A stretch of 64,000 bases of DNA from Corydoras sp. C115 (GCA_019802505.1 JAFMOC010000088.1:268001-332000); one strand, 5' to 3'. Positions 35,021-46,478 are shown, counted from the stretch's first letter. Program-made: numbers and translations. The notes: generated by a model not told the origin, from the sequence alone.

Positions 35021-35151
35021 TTCATTCATTCATTCATTATCTTCCGCTTCATCCTATATCAGGGTCACGGGGGGTTCCCCATGCCCATCCAGGGGAGAAC
35101 GTTTCAGGCGGTAGGCAGATACAACGAGGACAGGGCGCCAATCCATCGCTG
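35021..35151 (-). mobile_element. Short SINE form with perfect target duplication
   Basis: Only the 3' domain of the main SINE, ending at the complement of CAGCGATGGATTGGCGCC. ATAGTCACAAATA at 35008-35020 and 35152-35164 is a perfect 13-bp duplication, so it inserted in this short form. Confidence 0.92.
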
Positions 35152-35164
35152 ATAGTCACAAATA

Positions 35165-35750
35165 GTTAACAAAAAATCACGAAAATAGCTCCAACATTTT
35201 TGTCAGTGCTTTTGATATGACAATGAAATAGTAATCAACTTTTCTTCATTTCCTCCTTTAATAATGCAGAATTGAAATGATATTGAAGATGCATCACTAA
35301 TGATGCACCTACTAGTGTTTGATACCACTCATTTATAATTTATGACTTAAATATGACTGCTATATTTAGTATCTATTTAGTGACCTAAACCCAAAGCCTA
35401 GCCTCATTCTTATTTTACCATGTTTAACAACATATTTTTAAACAAAAAAAATCAATAATTCTGATCAATAAAGATCATTTCCTTTACATGTACAGTCTAA
35501 AAATGAAGCATGCTGATAGTTCCATAGTTTATTCTGTATTTATAAATTGCTCAATCAAAATCTTATGTGAAACTGTACTGAAAAAAAAGGTTCAATGCAC
35601 AATTTAATGTAATGACAGGTACAGAGTCAAAGAAGCAGATGCCTGGTTACTTCTTAAACAATATGCAATGTGTAAAAATTGGATGAAATATTTATTATTT
35701 CATTTTCTTTTCCTTTACTTGCGATAAAACAAATGATTTAAACAAACATA
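35165..35750. other. No recognised gene
   Basis: AT-rich, no supported element. Confidence 0.4.
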
Positions 35751-35924
35751 TACATGTATATAAAACAGTTTTGGGCTTGGGCTGTTTTAGTGCAAAAATC
35801 ACAAAATACGTCGATTTGCATAACTTTGCGTTTTTATCCGGAGCGTACTTTTATCCGGAGCGTAGTAGCTAAAAATCACCTGGTTGCATCTGAAGTGTGC
35901 GAGCACTTCACACAGAAACACAAC

Positions 35925-36045
35925 AATGTGTTGTCAGATTTGCAAAGTGAAGATGGCTTTTCACAAGAGTACAAATGCTATGCACAAGCATTTAAAGCAG
36001 CGGGATGTTTAAAGCCCAAACATCCACATGGCAGTGAAACAGCGA
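35925..36045 (+). pseudogene. BED-type zinc finger fragment, probable hAT remnant
   Basis: A frame from about 35930 encodes CCQICKVKMAFHKSTNAMHK followed by HLKQRDV and a stop. This has the spacing of a BED zinc finger, the DNA-binding domain at the N terminus of hAT transposases. The sequence ACTCGACTAATCG near 37060 resembles an end of fish hAT elements and may be the right margin. No catalytic domain was found between them. Confidence 0.5.
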
Positions 36046-36655
36046 TGTAGGTTTGGTTTACTTGTTTTTTTTCTTACCTTAGCATATTATTTTAAGACTT
36101 TTAACAAGTTTAAAGTGTTTCCATTATTAGAAGTACATTACTAACTGTTTCTTCGCCATCCTGTGTAGATACATGTAGTTTTTCTTAATACTGCTCATGT
36201 ACCATGTTTTCATATCATAGCATTCAGATCAATTTCAATGTCCGCGCTTGTATATAGTCAACAAAAATATATATAGTGAACATACTGTATATAGTCCATA
36301 AAATGTTGTATTTGATTGTCCACGATGTTTGCACAGTAAAGTCAATAGTATTTTTTCACCAAGAACCTACTTGTTACCTGGTGATTTAATAATTTAAAGT
36401 AAACTATTTGGAAAATAGACATTTCAGTAATAGTGAAAGACTAATTTTAAAATATCCCACCATCATTCTAATGTGCTTCCTATTATACTTGAATTATTGA
36501 ATTTCTTGTGGTTGATTTTATTTTTGATAAAGCTGTTAATGCTTGTGAATTTTTGTGTTTTAATAGTGCCGTTAAGAGCACTGTGTTTGATTGAAAAAAA
36601 ATTTAACATTGAAGGTTTTTATTTTTTAATTATTTTTAGAGAAGTTATTTTAATT

Positions 36656-37007
36656 GGCCGGCACAGTGGCTTAGTGGTTAGCACGTTCGCCTCTCAGCAC
36701 TCGGGATTCCCAGTTTGAATCCAAATCTGGGTGGAGTTTCCCTGCTCTCCCCGTGTCCACGTGGGTTTCCTTCGGGTTCTCCAGTTTCCTCCCACCGTCC
36801 AAAAACATGGATCAAGGTTAGCTGAATTCTCCAAATTACCCCATATAGAGTGTGTCTGTGTGAGTGAGTGTGTGCCCAGTGATATATTGGCGCCCTGTTC
36901 TGGGTGTGTCTGCCCAGCACCTGAAACGTTCTCCCCTGGATGGGCATGGGGAACCCCCCCCTCGCCCCTAATAAAGGATGAAGCGGAAGATAATGGATGG
37001 ATGGATG
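36656..37007 (+). mobile_element. SINE, full length
   Basis: Head, core and 3' domain with an ATGG tail. Direct repeats GAAGTTATTTTAA (36641-36653) and GAAGTTGTTTTAA (37008-37020) differ at one base. Confidence 0.9.
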
Positions 37008-37020
37008 GAAGTTGTTTTAA

Positions 37021-38888
37021 ATCCAAACACAATCACAAAAGATTAATAGTTTTTAGATTACTCGACTAATCGAAAAAAAAAGGATCATTAGACTATTTAA
37101 TAACAAAATACAGCAAAAAAATGACTTACAAATGAACACATGAGAGATAAAATATGTGAACAAAAATTTTAATGGTAAGAATAGTAATAAATACGTTATT
37201 AGGTATAAATATGTTATCACATGTTATAGTGATAGACATGCATGAAACAATTATGTTTGAACTAGGTAAGTAAAGTTCCTGAAAAGTTGGCTTGTCAAAG
37301 TGTTGTGGCTTGTGTAAGGAGCGTTCAATGTGTGTTTTTGTGTCATTGGCATGTCTCTGGTTAGTGTTGTATTGATTTTACCTGTGTTACATAGCTGTGA
37401 ATAAGTGTTTTTACCCTGACCTTATTGATAATGGGTTCCTACTGAGGAAAATTGGACTTTAGGGGTTCACTGCTTGGACCATCTGATTTCTTGAAAGAGT
37501 ACATGCCACATGGTAGAGTATAAGGTGATTCTTGTGAGGGGTGGTGGTTCAAGCTGAAGCAAAAACAGCAGGTATGGAAAAAGCAAATATATTAATAACC
37601 AGAAAAGGAAGAATAGTGAGTTGACTCAACTTAATTAAAAAAGTTAATGTTTTGAAATAAAGAGTTGGCCTTTAAAAAATGTGTGATTGCAATGGTGTTG
37701 TTAGATGGTGGTTGTCCTAATATTTTGGTCACACATTTTGTGTCATAACATCTACAATTTTGGCCAGGTGAAGCGAGGGATAGTGTCTTATTTTTGGGCA
37801 CATGTGACATGGAATAGAGTGTAGTATTTTGGCCATACAAATTGTGGGATGGTGAGTCTGTGGTATTGAAAGTCATTTGCATCATATTTGACCTACAATT
37901 AAGGTAGAATTAATATAATCACTTGGTAAAACTTTGGTAAAATCAACAGTGTAAAAAGTTGCATGCAAACTAACAGGAAGCTGATTTTTTAAGTTGTTTA
38001 CATACAGTGGCATTAGTTGTACATTAGTTGTTCTCTATTAGTTGTTCTAATAATGTGTTCTCAATGCCATCCAGCGTTACTGAAAAAAACATTTAAAGTG
38101 GCATTTTTTAAAAAGACAGTGATGCAGCTATGGAGTGATGTGCAATGGTATGCATAAATGCAGCTAAATAATCTAAAGGATAGTAGATCTATAAAAAAAA
38201 GCAATTTTTATGTCTTTTCTTAGCTATAAACACCCACATTCACTTGCACACATCTTGCACTAATCCCCTTAACGTTTGATACACTTCACAAAAATCATTA
38301 AAAGATGAAAAGACGAGTTTTGTTGCCAATAAATTCTATGCCCTTGCTGCATTGCAAATTGCATGACGCAATCATAAGCTTGTATCACATTTACAAGAAA
38401 AATACTTAAGGAATTAATGAATAAATAAATATATGAATCACATGCTGTCAAACTGGCCACTGCAGTATTGATCACAAAAAATACTAAAAAAAAAGGTAAA
38501 GGATGAACACAGCCTTGCAAGTTCTAATAGGATTTTCTGTCACATTATCCTGATGTAGAACCAATTGTGGTCTAATCCTTAGAAATTCAATATAATCCAG
38601 TCAAAACTAATTTCATTCCTTATATTCATTTCTACCCCAGACTCTCTGGTAGAACTAAGTTAATATGCCAGCATTATTGGTAGAACAGAGCATTTCAAGG
38701 CAGCCATAAGACAACCAGCCATTGCACTGCAAAAGTTTTTAGTTTCTTTACCTGCAAATAAAATGCAAGCAGATACGTCTCTTAATTACATTGATTCTTC
38801 AAGGGCTTGCAGTATTACTTGAATAATGAAGCATCAGACAGTCAAGTTCAAATCAAATAACCAATTTATTATGATATATTCATGACTC
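37021..38888. other. No recognised gene
   Basis: About 1.9 kb of AT-rich sequence. The short open frames lack domains. Confidence 0.4.
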
Positions 38889-39166
38889 CTATGCCCATCC
38901 AGGCGAGAAAATTTTGAGCAGAGGGCAGATATGCCCAGTACAGGGCACCAATCTCTCGCTAGGCACACTCACTCACACAGACACGCTCACAAACACACAC
39001 TATATGGTGCAATTTAGAGCATTCAATTTGACCTTGAATTCATGTTTTTGGACAGTGGGAGAAAACCAGGGAACCCAGAGGAAACACGCGGGTTCTGCGA
39101 CCAGATTGGGATTCAAACCTGAATCACCAGCAAACGTGCTAATCACTAAACCACAGTGCTGACACT
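38889..39166 (-). mobile_element. Degenerate SINE
   Basis: Main family, minus strand, with 3' domain (ATGCCCATCCAGGCGAGAAA), CA-rich middle, CATGTTTTTGGACAGTGGGA and a decayed head. Confidence 0.75.
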
Positions 39167-39820
39167 CATCCTGGTGGTGCAAATAAATGTGCTTTGATGG
39201 GGCTCACAGAAATGATTACATAGACTAGGGTCTATATAACATATTTTACTGCTTTGTAGATAAATAACAGGTGCACAATTACAATAAATAATCTGTAAAA
39301 GTATAACAATTAAAGTACACCTTCGATATTTTATCTAATAACAATGGAAACTAAGAAAATTATTTCTCATGAGATTATGTTTTGATTGAAGGACTATTCA
39401 TTTTAAGTTGGGTATTGTGAATATTTTAATTGTTTTTAACCCTGAATTAAAAATGTATCCACAATTAAACCAAAGTATGAGCTCAATAGCTATGTCTATA
39501 TTACAATAGGCAAAAGATGTTTACTGCATCATAATTTGATCATTGGCCTTCACAGACCTAATTAAAGATGTCAGGAAAGATGGGCATGGTAATAAAGAAG
39601 GTCCAAATTAAATCTACCTCTGTTGGCAAGTTCAGGATGGCTGCTGTTCAGTAGTATCAAAGGGCATGCAAATGTTCTAAATCTAGATCTTTACACTTCA
39701 TAATTAACAAAAAACAATATTCCAAATAATCTTAAGGAAACAAAAAAAAAACCTTGGCAAAGAGATGCAACAATTTGCACTGCTCAAAACTTTACCTGCA
39801 TTAAGTGTGCCAGTGATTAG
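39167..39820. other. No recognised gene
   Basis: AT-rich, no supported element. Confidence 0.4.
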
Positions 39821-40036
39821 TCGGAAGAGATATTGTGCAAACTTGAAAATCTCCCTCTTGCATCTCTTCCTGCAGCTCATTGCAGAATCTGAACGGTTGT
39901 CTTTTGTTCACGTCAAAGGTTTTAAGCCAACTAAGAACTTTACATCTGCAGTCGTGATCGCAGAGTGCAGCTTCGGCCTGCTGTGTGTCTGCAGGAAACG
40001 GCGTGCCTATAAGGCTCTGCACAGCATGCGTTTTCT

Positions 40037-40266
40037 CTTATAAATAATTCCCAGAGGTGATAAGTTTTCCTTTTCTCTCTCCCAGTGAGGCTTACAGGAA
40101 CCTAAGCACTCACAGCTGTTGCAGCACTTTCACGCTCTCCTACACTCGCACACACTTTGTAGTAGCCTGACTGATCATATGGCTAAGAGCCATCTGTGAT
40201 GCGCTTCTCTCTCTCTGACCACTGCTGCGGAGGAGGGACCGGCACGGCCTACGAGTAGAACAACAG
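40037..40266 (+). promoter_or_regulatory. Possible promoter and non-coding first exon
   Basis: A TATA-like TTATAAATAA at about 40038 follows about 200 bp of less AT-rich, CpG-containing sequence (39820-40030). About 230 bp downstream is a good splice-donor-like ACAGTGAGTGAGTAAGT (boundary near 40266). No long frame starts in the interval. It might be a host first exon, but purine-rich repeats begin at the donor and may mimic it. Confidence 0.2.
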
Positions 40267-40372
40267 TGAGTGAGTAAGTGAGGGAGGGAGAGTGAGGGAG
40301 GGAGAGTGAGGGAGGGAGGGAAAGTGAGGGAGGGAGAGTGAGGGAGGGAGGGATGGAGGAAGTGAGGAGAGG
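40266..40372. repeat. Purine-rich tandem repeat
   Basis: Repeats of GTGAGGGAGGGAGA and related units, all purine plus T on the plus strand. Minus-strand frames here give only PPSLSLPPSL-like artefacts. Confidence 0.92.
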
Positions 40373-40952
40373 TGGGGAAAATAGAATTAGATCAAGGAAA
40401 GTATCACAACCCATGAATCAGCAATGACAGGTGATTACAGAGCTGTCCTTACTAAACCCCAATACTTATAAATAAAAACAACAAACAAATAGAACGTAAA
40501 AAGGTGTGGGGATGCAGATAGAAACATCATGTTTTGTATTGTTCCTGAAATCTTTGATTGCAACTTGTAACTACATCACATCCTTACATTAATCTGTAGG
40601 CTTTTCCAAAAATCTTTTTTTTTTTTTCACAGAATGCACTAATAGCAGTTTCAAAAGTGATTGCGAATGTTTTGATGCATTAGAGCCTTTGATTACCTAG
40701 ATCGGGAAATTTTATTCACTTCCAGCTAATAGTCACAATAATCCAACCTACAAGCTTCACAGATGGCTTTCATACTACATGGTGCTAAGGGTATGTATTT
40801 GTGTGTATTTGGGTAGTCTGTGGAGATAAATGCATAGATTTTTACTTAAATACATTGTTATACAATTTTTTTTTTACAGGTTTGCATGATGTGACATGAT
40901 TGTGACTTAAAGGCAGCGCCAACAGTGTTGTTCATGGAGATTAGTGAACGTA
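40373..40952. other. No recognised gene
   Basis: AT-rich with short T runs. Confidence 0.4.
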
Positions 40953-41048
40953 CCTGAAGCTAGGATGACCAGATTCCAATTCACCAGATGTGCGACAAAG
41001 ACTATGTTTGTGTGGGACAATGTGGAACACCAATACACTATATATATA

Positions 41049-41261
41049 CAGTGGGTTGCAAAAGTATTCATACCCCTTGAACTTTTCCATATTTTGTCAC
41101 ATTACAACCACAAACATAAATATATTTCACTGGAATTTAATGTGAAAGACCAACACAAAGTGGTATACAATTGTGAAGTGGAAGGAAAATTATACATGAA
41201 TCAACATTTTTTTTACAAATAAAAAACTGAAAAGTGCGACGTGCAAAAGTATTCAGCCCCC
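41049..41261 (+). repeat. Tc1 copy B left terminal inverted repeat
   Basis: CAGTGGGTTGCAAAAG at the outer end; the inner end carries a second related motif, GTGCAAAAGTATTCAGCCCC. Repetition of CAAAAGTATTCA at both ends suggests paired transposase-binding sites. Confidence 0.93.
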
Positions 41262-41266
41262 CTGAG

Positions 41267-42286
41267 TCAATACTTTGTGGAGCCACCTTTTGCTGCAATT
41301 ACAGCTGCAAGTCTTTTAGGGTATGTCTCCACCAGCTTTGCACATCTAGTGACTGAAATTCTTGCCCATTCCTCCTTGCAAAACAGCTCAAGCTCAGTCA
41401 GATTGGATGGAGAGCGTTTGTGAACAGCAGTTTTGAGATCTTGCCACAAATTCTCAATTGGGTTTAGGTCTGGACTTTGACTGGGCCATTCTAACACATG
41501 AATATTCTTTTTTTTAAACCACTCCATTGTAGCTCTGGCTTTATGTTTAGGGTCGTTGTCCTGCTGGAAGGTGAACCTCCGCCCCAGTCTCAAATCTTTT
41601 GCTGACTCCAACAGGTTTTCTTCCAAGATTGCCCTGTATTTGGCTCCATCCATCTTCCCATCAACTTTGACCAACTTCCCGGTCCCTGCTGAAGAGAAGC
41701 ACCCCCAGAGCATGATGCTGCCACCACCATATTTGACAGTGGGGATGGTGTTTTCAGAGTGATGTGCAGTGTTATTTCTCCGCCACACATAGCGTTTTGC
41801 ATTGTGGCCAAAAAGTTCAATTTTGGTCTCGTCTGACCAAAGCACCTTCTTCCACATGTTTGCTGTGTCCTCAACATGGCTTCTGGCAAACTGCAAACGG
41901 GACTTCTTATGGTTTTCTTTTAACAATGGCTTTCTCCTTGCCACTCTTCCATAAAGACCACATTTGTGTAGTGCACGACTAATTGTTGTCCTGTGGACAG
42001 TTTCCCCCACCTGAGCTGTGGCTCTCTGCATTTCATCCAGAGTCACCATGGGCCTCTTGGCTGCCTCTCTGATCAGTGATCTCCTTGTTCGGCCTGTAAG
42101 TTTAGGTGGACGGCCTTGTCTTGGCAGGTTTACTGTGGTGCCATACTCTTTCCATTTCCGGATGATGGATTGAACAGTGCTCCGTGAGATGTTCAAAGCT
42201 TTGGAAATCTTTTTATAACCTAAGCCTGCTTTAAACTTCTCCAAAACCATATTCCTAACCTGTCTGGTGTGTTCTTTGGACTTCAT
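41267..42286 (-). CDS. Tc1 transposase, intact
   Basis: A 339-residue DD34E transposase, the usual length for Tc1 enzymes, that would cut and paste the element at TA sites in the nucleus. The start ATG at 42286 (MKSKEHTRQVRNM) was chosen over upstream in-frame codons because the family starts there and the upstream codons lie in untranslated sequence. Residues about 1-110 hold two helix-turn-helix units (YKKISKALNISRSTVQSIIR, then LIREAAKRPMVTLDEMQ) joined by the GRPP hook (RQGRPPKLTGRTRR). The catalytic triad is visible: LWSDETK, FQQDNDP and DLNPIENLW, with 34 residues between the second Asp and the Glu. A GGGS glycine box precedes the second Asp. The protein ends GGSTKY. There are no internal stops or frameshifts. 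Activity is inferred from integrity, not shown. Confidence 0.95.
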   Translation of the reverse strand: MKSKEHTRQVRNMVLEKFKAGLGYKKISKALNISRSTVQSIIRKWKEYGTTVNLPRQGRPPKLTGRTRRSLIREAAKRPMVTLDEMQRATAQVGETVHRTTISRALHKCGLYGRVARRKPLLKENHKKSRLQFARSHVEDTANMWKKVLWSDETKIELFGHNAKRYVWRRNNTAHHSENTIPTVKYGGGSIMLWGCFSSAGTGKLVKVDGKMDGAKYRAILEENLLESAKDLRLGRRFTFQQDNDPKHKARATMEWFKKKNIHVLEWPSQSPDLNPIENLWQDLKTAVHKRSPSNLTELELFCKEEWARISVTRCAKLVETYPKRLAAVIAAKGGSTKY

Positions 42287-42444
42287 GATGCTGTTTGCTC
42301 CCCAATATTCTCTTAACCAACATCTGAGGCCGTCACGGAGCAGCTGTATTTGTACTGAGATTAGATTACACACAGGAGGACCCTTTTGAGTCATTAGCAC
42401 TCATCAGGCAACTTCTGAATGCAATTGGTTGCACTCAGGGAAAA

Positions 42445-42654
42445 GGGGGCTGAATACTTTTGCACGTCGCACTTTTCAGTTTTTTATTTGTAAAAAAAAT
42501 GTTGATTCATGTATAATTTTCCTTCCACTTCACAATTGTATACCACTTTGTGTTGGTCTTTCACATTAAATTACAGTGAAATATATTTATGTTTGTGGTT
42601 GTAATGTGACAAAATATGGAAAAGTTCAAGGGGTATGAATACTTTTGCAACCCA

Positions 42655-42657
<3 letters not shown>
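42445..42657 (-). repeat. Tc1 copy B right terminal inverted repeat
   Basis: Reverse complement of the left repeat with one mismatch. The outer end is CCCACTG, next to an AT array. Confidence 0.93.

Positions 42658-42659
<2 letters not shown>

Positions 42660-42720
<61 letters not shown>
42660..42720. repeat. (AT)n microsatellite
   Basis: About 60 bp of alternating AT abutting the right Tc1 end. Confidence 0.95.
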
Positions 42721-42724
<4 letters not shown>

Positions 42725-43499
42725 AGTGTTTCACAGTGTGGTAAACTCTAGATAGTTTAGCTGCTGTTACTTTATCTGCGTTTGAATCTTGTTTGGGTTT
42801 TTGCAGGAATGCATGCATAGATTGGGAAAACTCCTTTTGAGCAACACGTTTTTTGTGAGTCTCGCATTGTCTATGTCATTTCACATCATATTCACCTCGT
42901 GTGAAACGGAAAAATGACTCAGACAACTTTTTCAGACTCACCTTGCACTGGTTTCACCAAGGGGCAGATAGTTTCGCAGTTTTTGTTGTAGCTGCATTTT
43001 GTTTTTTTAGCTGTATGGGTTGTGTTTACCTCACTTTCCACCATATTTCGTGCCGCATGCTGGTGCTGTCCTGACCTCATTTGCATTGTTTGTGTTGGTG
43101 GGCACGCTCTTAACATGTCTGCGTTCCCGATTGGTTGACATTCTTACAGCCCTCATCTCCCCTGAGATGAGACAACACAGCCATCTAATGCCAACACAGC
43201 CATCTAATGCCAGATTATAAAACCCGCATTTCAAAAATAAAGTTTGACTTTCAATAACAATGCGGGACAACATCTCAATTTGCGGGACTTGTGAAAAGTA
43301 ACAAAATTGTGTGACTGTCCCGCACAAAGTGGGACATGTGGTCACCCTACCTGAAGCTGCTCCTACTGATGACAGTGTGCAGCCTTTATTAGCTGTATCA
43401 TCAGATTCAATGTGTCTTAACTTTGGAAAAGCCTTTTTGTCACTGTTTGTGATTCAAAATCTTTAAAAGTAGATAAAACATTTACTTTAGCACTTTATT

Positions 43500-43801
43500 A
43501 TTCATTCATTCATTATCCTCTGCTTAATTCTATACTAGGCTCATGATGGGATTCCCCATATCCATCCGTTTTGGATGCTGGCCAGATACACCTAGGACAG
43601 GGAGCCAATACATCACCAGGCACACTTACATACAAACATACACTATATACAATACACTTTTGGACTGTGGAGAACTGGAAACCAGAGAATTCAGAGGAAG
43701 CCAGAGTTCATGTGGAGAATATGGAACCTCAAGCCAGATCAGGGTTCAAACCTGGATCCCCAGTGCAGGGAGGAAGAAATGCTAACCACTAAGTGCTGCC
43801 C
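43500..43801 (-). mobile_element. Degenerate SINE
   Basis: Main family, minus strand: ATTC tail, TGGGATTCCCCATATCCATC, AGATACACCTAGGACAGGG and head remnant GCTAACCACTAAG. Several deletions in the core. Confidence 0.75.
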
Positions 43802-45103
43802 AGCCCTTAATTGATTCCTGTAAATTTAAGTGTAGAGCATAGGTTAAACTGTGCTAAATTGGTCATCTGGGATAGGTAGTTTGACATTTCACCTCTTCAT
43901 CCAGCTCAGCATTAATAAAGAGAGTGTGGTGCTGAAATGTTGACATTCCAGTGAGCCCTCCTGACAAGACACTCTACAGTCTCTGCCCGTTTAATTATGC
44001 CGCTATAGACAGTTGTACCGCATGCTAATTGATTACAGCATCATAACTGCTTTTTTTGTTTTCTTTCAAGGTGACACCAGCCAGAATGTTACAGCAATGC
44101 CCTTTGAGCACTTTTATCTTCACTGAGTATCAAAGAAATTTCTAAACTTTGGTGGGCTGACAGTATAGCCCAAGTATAAAAATAAGTATGAAAAGCTGTT
44201 ATAGGGGTAAATGCTTATTTCAAAACAAATATTTACAAAGTTCCGGCCCATCACTAAAATCCAAAAGCTTTTTAATTCATTTAATTGACATGCTACAGTG
44301 AATGCCCTAACCAGGTTAAACACCAAAGCATTCCATGGGAAAATAAAAAAGGAGGGGTAAAAGAACGACAAGACGAAAGACGAACAGAAAAAAATGTGAG
44401 CAAGTAAGAGGTAATGAACCGAACAATGACAAGAAAGAAAATCATGGCCATAAATGGCCAGTGAGAGTCAGAAAATGTATTGGAGCTTTAAAGGTCACAG
44501 ACAATGAATAAATTGAAGTTGTAAATAGCATTTTGACTCAAACTAGCATTTAATATGTTCATGTTATGCATTATTCTGTAACAGAATTTTAGAACTCTCA
44601 ATTTTATAATTGTTGCGTGCCAAATCCCCTGATAAATTTATTAACCAGAAATATCAATAGTATAATTGCTTCACTATTGTACCTGCTGTATCAGACAGGC
44701 CAGTCCAGTAGCCATACTTTATATGCAGCAATGTCTTTGTAATATGAGCAGCTTTCCATTTTACTGTTTATTGCAGAAGAATGCATTGATGTCCCTGGAA
44801 TAATGATGTCTTAAACACAGCATATGTTGCTTTAAGAACTCAATGTTATGCATTTAATTCTGCCATCAAACAAAATCTAAATTACATTTGCTCAAAGCAA
44901 TGACACAGACCCATACCATGACACTGGCTTTTGGAATACTGAGTCATCTTACCACATTACATGTCTTTGAAGTCTGAAATCAATCAATTGAAACAGTAAA
45001 TTTAAGGCTTCTTTTTTGCATTAGAAATGTAAGGTGTTTTTATTCTGTATTGTAGTGCTTGACAAAGGTTTGCTAGGGTAATTCCCTGACAATGCAATCA
45101 TAT
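43802..45103. other. No recognised gene
   Basis: AT-rich, no supported element. Confidence 0.4.
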
Positions 45104-45262
45104 AGGGCAGTCTTAAGCTTGTGGTTAAGGAACCAGCCTTGTGACCTGAAGGTCCCCATTTCGATTTCCAGTCCCACCAAGTGCTATGGCTGAAGTGCCA
45201 TTAGGCAAGGCATCTTACCCCAATTACATTTTTAAATGTGGCAAAATAAGTCGCTTTATCTT
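45104..45262 (+). mobile_element. Degenerate tRNA-derived SINE (third type)
   Basis: A tRNA-like head with A-box remnant TAAGCTTGTGG and B-box-like TTTCGATTTCC is followed by GCTGAAGTGCCATTAGGCAA and GGCATCTTACCCCAA, a body seen in many teleost SINEs, and a decayed tail (AATAAGTCGCTTTATC). Confidence 0.6.
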
Positions 45263-45405
45263 ATCAGCTATTTTTGAATGGTGGTTCTTAATGCAGTTAA
45301 ATTTTAGGAATCAAAAATTCAATTCAAGTTTTCACCCTAAGCATTAATTGCATTAAAATTTCTTTCAAATTCTTGAACCGTTGAATGATATTAAGCACTA
45401 TAAAA

Positions 45406-46470
45406 TAGGGGTGCTGAAAAAAATCGATTCTTCAAAGAATCACGATTCGTAGTCCTGGCAATTCTGAATCGATTCAAAATGCCAAAGAATCGATTAAAAA
45501 AAAAATGCATTTAAGTTTTATTTTTTTGCACCCCCTCCTGAGCGTACTGCTCAGGAGGGGGTGGATACGTACGTGGATACTCAGGAGGGGGTGCTCATGC
45601 TGAGTGGATACGTAATGTGATATACATTACGTATCCACTCAGCCACCGTAGCCACAAGCAGCTCCCGTTGTAGTTCGCTAGAATGCTAGTTCATGCTAAC
45701 GGGAAGCATGGAGCGGGGTGAGAGTGCGATTCAACCACCCTGTCGCCCTTAAAGGCCGGTGTTTGGCTTTTAAAGTCAGGAAGAGATAGCGACATGAGTA
45801 CAACTGTTTACAAGGAGTATAAAATGAAATCGAGGTACTTTGGAAATATGACAAATGCGTGAGCCCGTTTGGCGCCACGTCAAAAGAAGTTATATTATAA
45901 AATTTATGTAATATTTAAGGTTAAGTTTTGAAAATGTAGCGAATGTTAGTGCAATACAGTTAAAAAGACTGAAGTATGTATTTTATTTTTAATGTTAAGT
46001 TTTAAAGATTTGCAACATATAAATGCACTCATAAAATTTATATAAATTTGTGACTTTAAAGTCTGTATTTTAGTTTTGATTAAAGGCTACTGCACTATGG
46101 TAAACTTTGGTATTAATATATTTCGAATTATTTGTTTATTGGTAAATGTTTTTTATGTAAGACAAAGCCAGGCAGCGAAGCTAACCTAATAATGCTCATT
46201 TTAATTTAAGGCAAATCTATATTTTGTATAAATATAAAATGATGCAAAAAGATTAGAAACAGGACGGAACCTAAAAGTATTGTTTTAAATAAATGTTTTA
46301 TTTGTTTACATTGTCAATTCATCTTGTCAATCACATAATTTAAACACAATTTAAAGACCATTTGAACTGAAAAAATTGTTTCTGAATCGAAAATCGTTTC
46401 TGAATCGAATCGTGACCTCAAAAATAGGAATAGATTCAAATCGCCAGACACTGAGAGATTCGCACTCCTA
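45406..46470. mobile_element. hAT element copy 1, with perfect 8-bp duplication
   Basis: Ends TAGGGGTGCTG and, reverse-complemented, TAGGAGTGCGAATC. CTATAAAA at 45398-45405 and 46471-46478 is a perfect 8-bp duplication. AATCGATTC-rich subterminal sequence lies at both ends. A decayed plus-strand frame near 45834-45890 reads EVLWKYDKCVSPFGATSKEV, faintly like the BED region of hAT transposases. No catalytic domain. Two perfect hairpins lie near 45531-45642. Confidence 0.9.
45531..45642. repeat. Two perfect hairpins within hAT copy 1
   Basis: CCCCCTCCTGAGC (45531-45543) pairs with its complement at 45549-45561 around a 5-base loop. CTGAGTGGATACGTAATGT (45600-45618) pairs with 45624-45642 around GATAT. 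The related copy at 51.6 kb lacks both. Confidence 0.93.
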
Positions 46471-46478
46471 CTATAAAA

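Larger units (their letters stand above)
41049..42657 (-). mobile_element. Tc1 transposon copy B, structurally intact
   Basis: Terminal inverted repeats of about 213 bp (41049-41261 and 42445-42657) begin CAGTGGGTTGCAAAAGTATT. By direct comparison they differ at one base (GGAATTT against GTAATTT). The transposase gene between them is open. The element lies in an AT-dinucleotide context, so the TA target duplication cannot be fixed to a single position. Long repeats of this size fit the IR/DR layout, with transposase sites at both ends of each repeat. Confidence 0.95.
40961..43349. mobile_element. Non-autonomous hAT element carrying a Tc1 transposon
   Basis: The left end is TAGGATGACCAGATTCC and the right end, reverse-complemented, is TAGGGTGACCACATGTCCC, typical hAT-type termini. 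A perfect 8-bp duplication CCTGAAGC lies at 40953-40960 and 43350-43357. Removing the 1.6 kb Tc1 element and its AT array leaves about 0.7 kb without a transposase frame. A 19-bp tandem duplication around CAACACAGCCATCTAATGC lies near 43170-43210. Confidence 0.92.

Noticed and set aside
40175..40414. Minus-strand frame with PPSLSLPPSL repeats as a proline-rich protein
   Set aside because: It is the translation of a purine-rich simple repeat.
45696..45878. Paired minus-strand frames in the two hAT copies (about 45.7 and 51.8 kb)
   Set aside because: They are similar only because the copies are homologous; the frame is short and opposite to the faint BED-like sequence.
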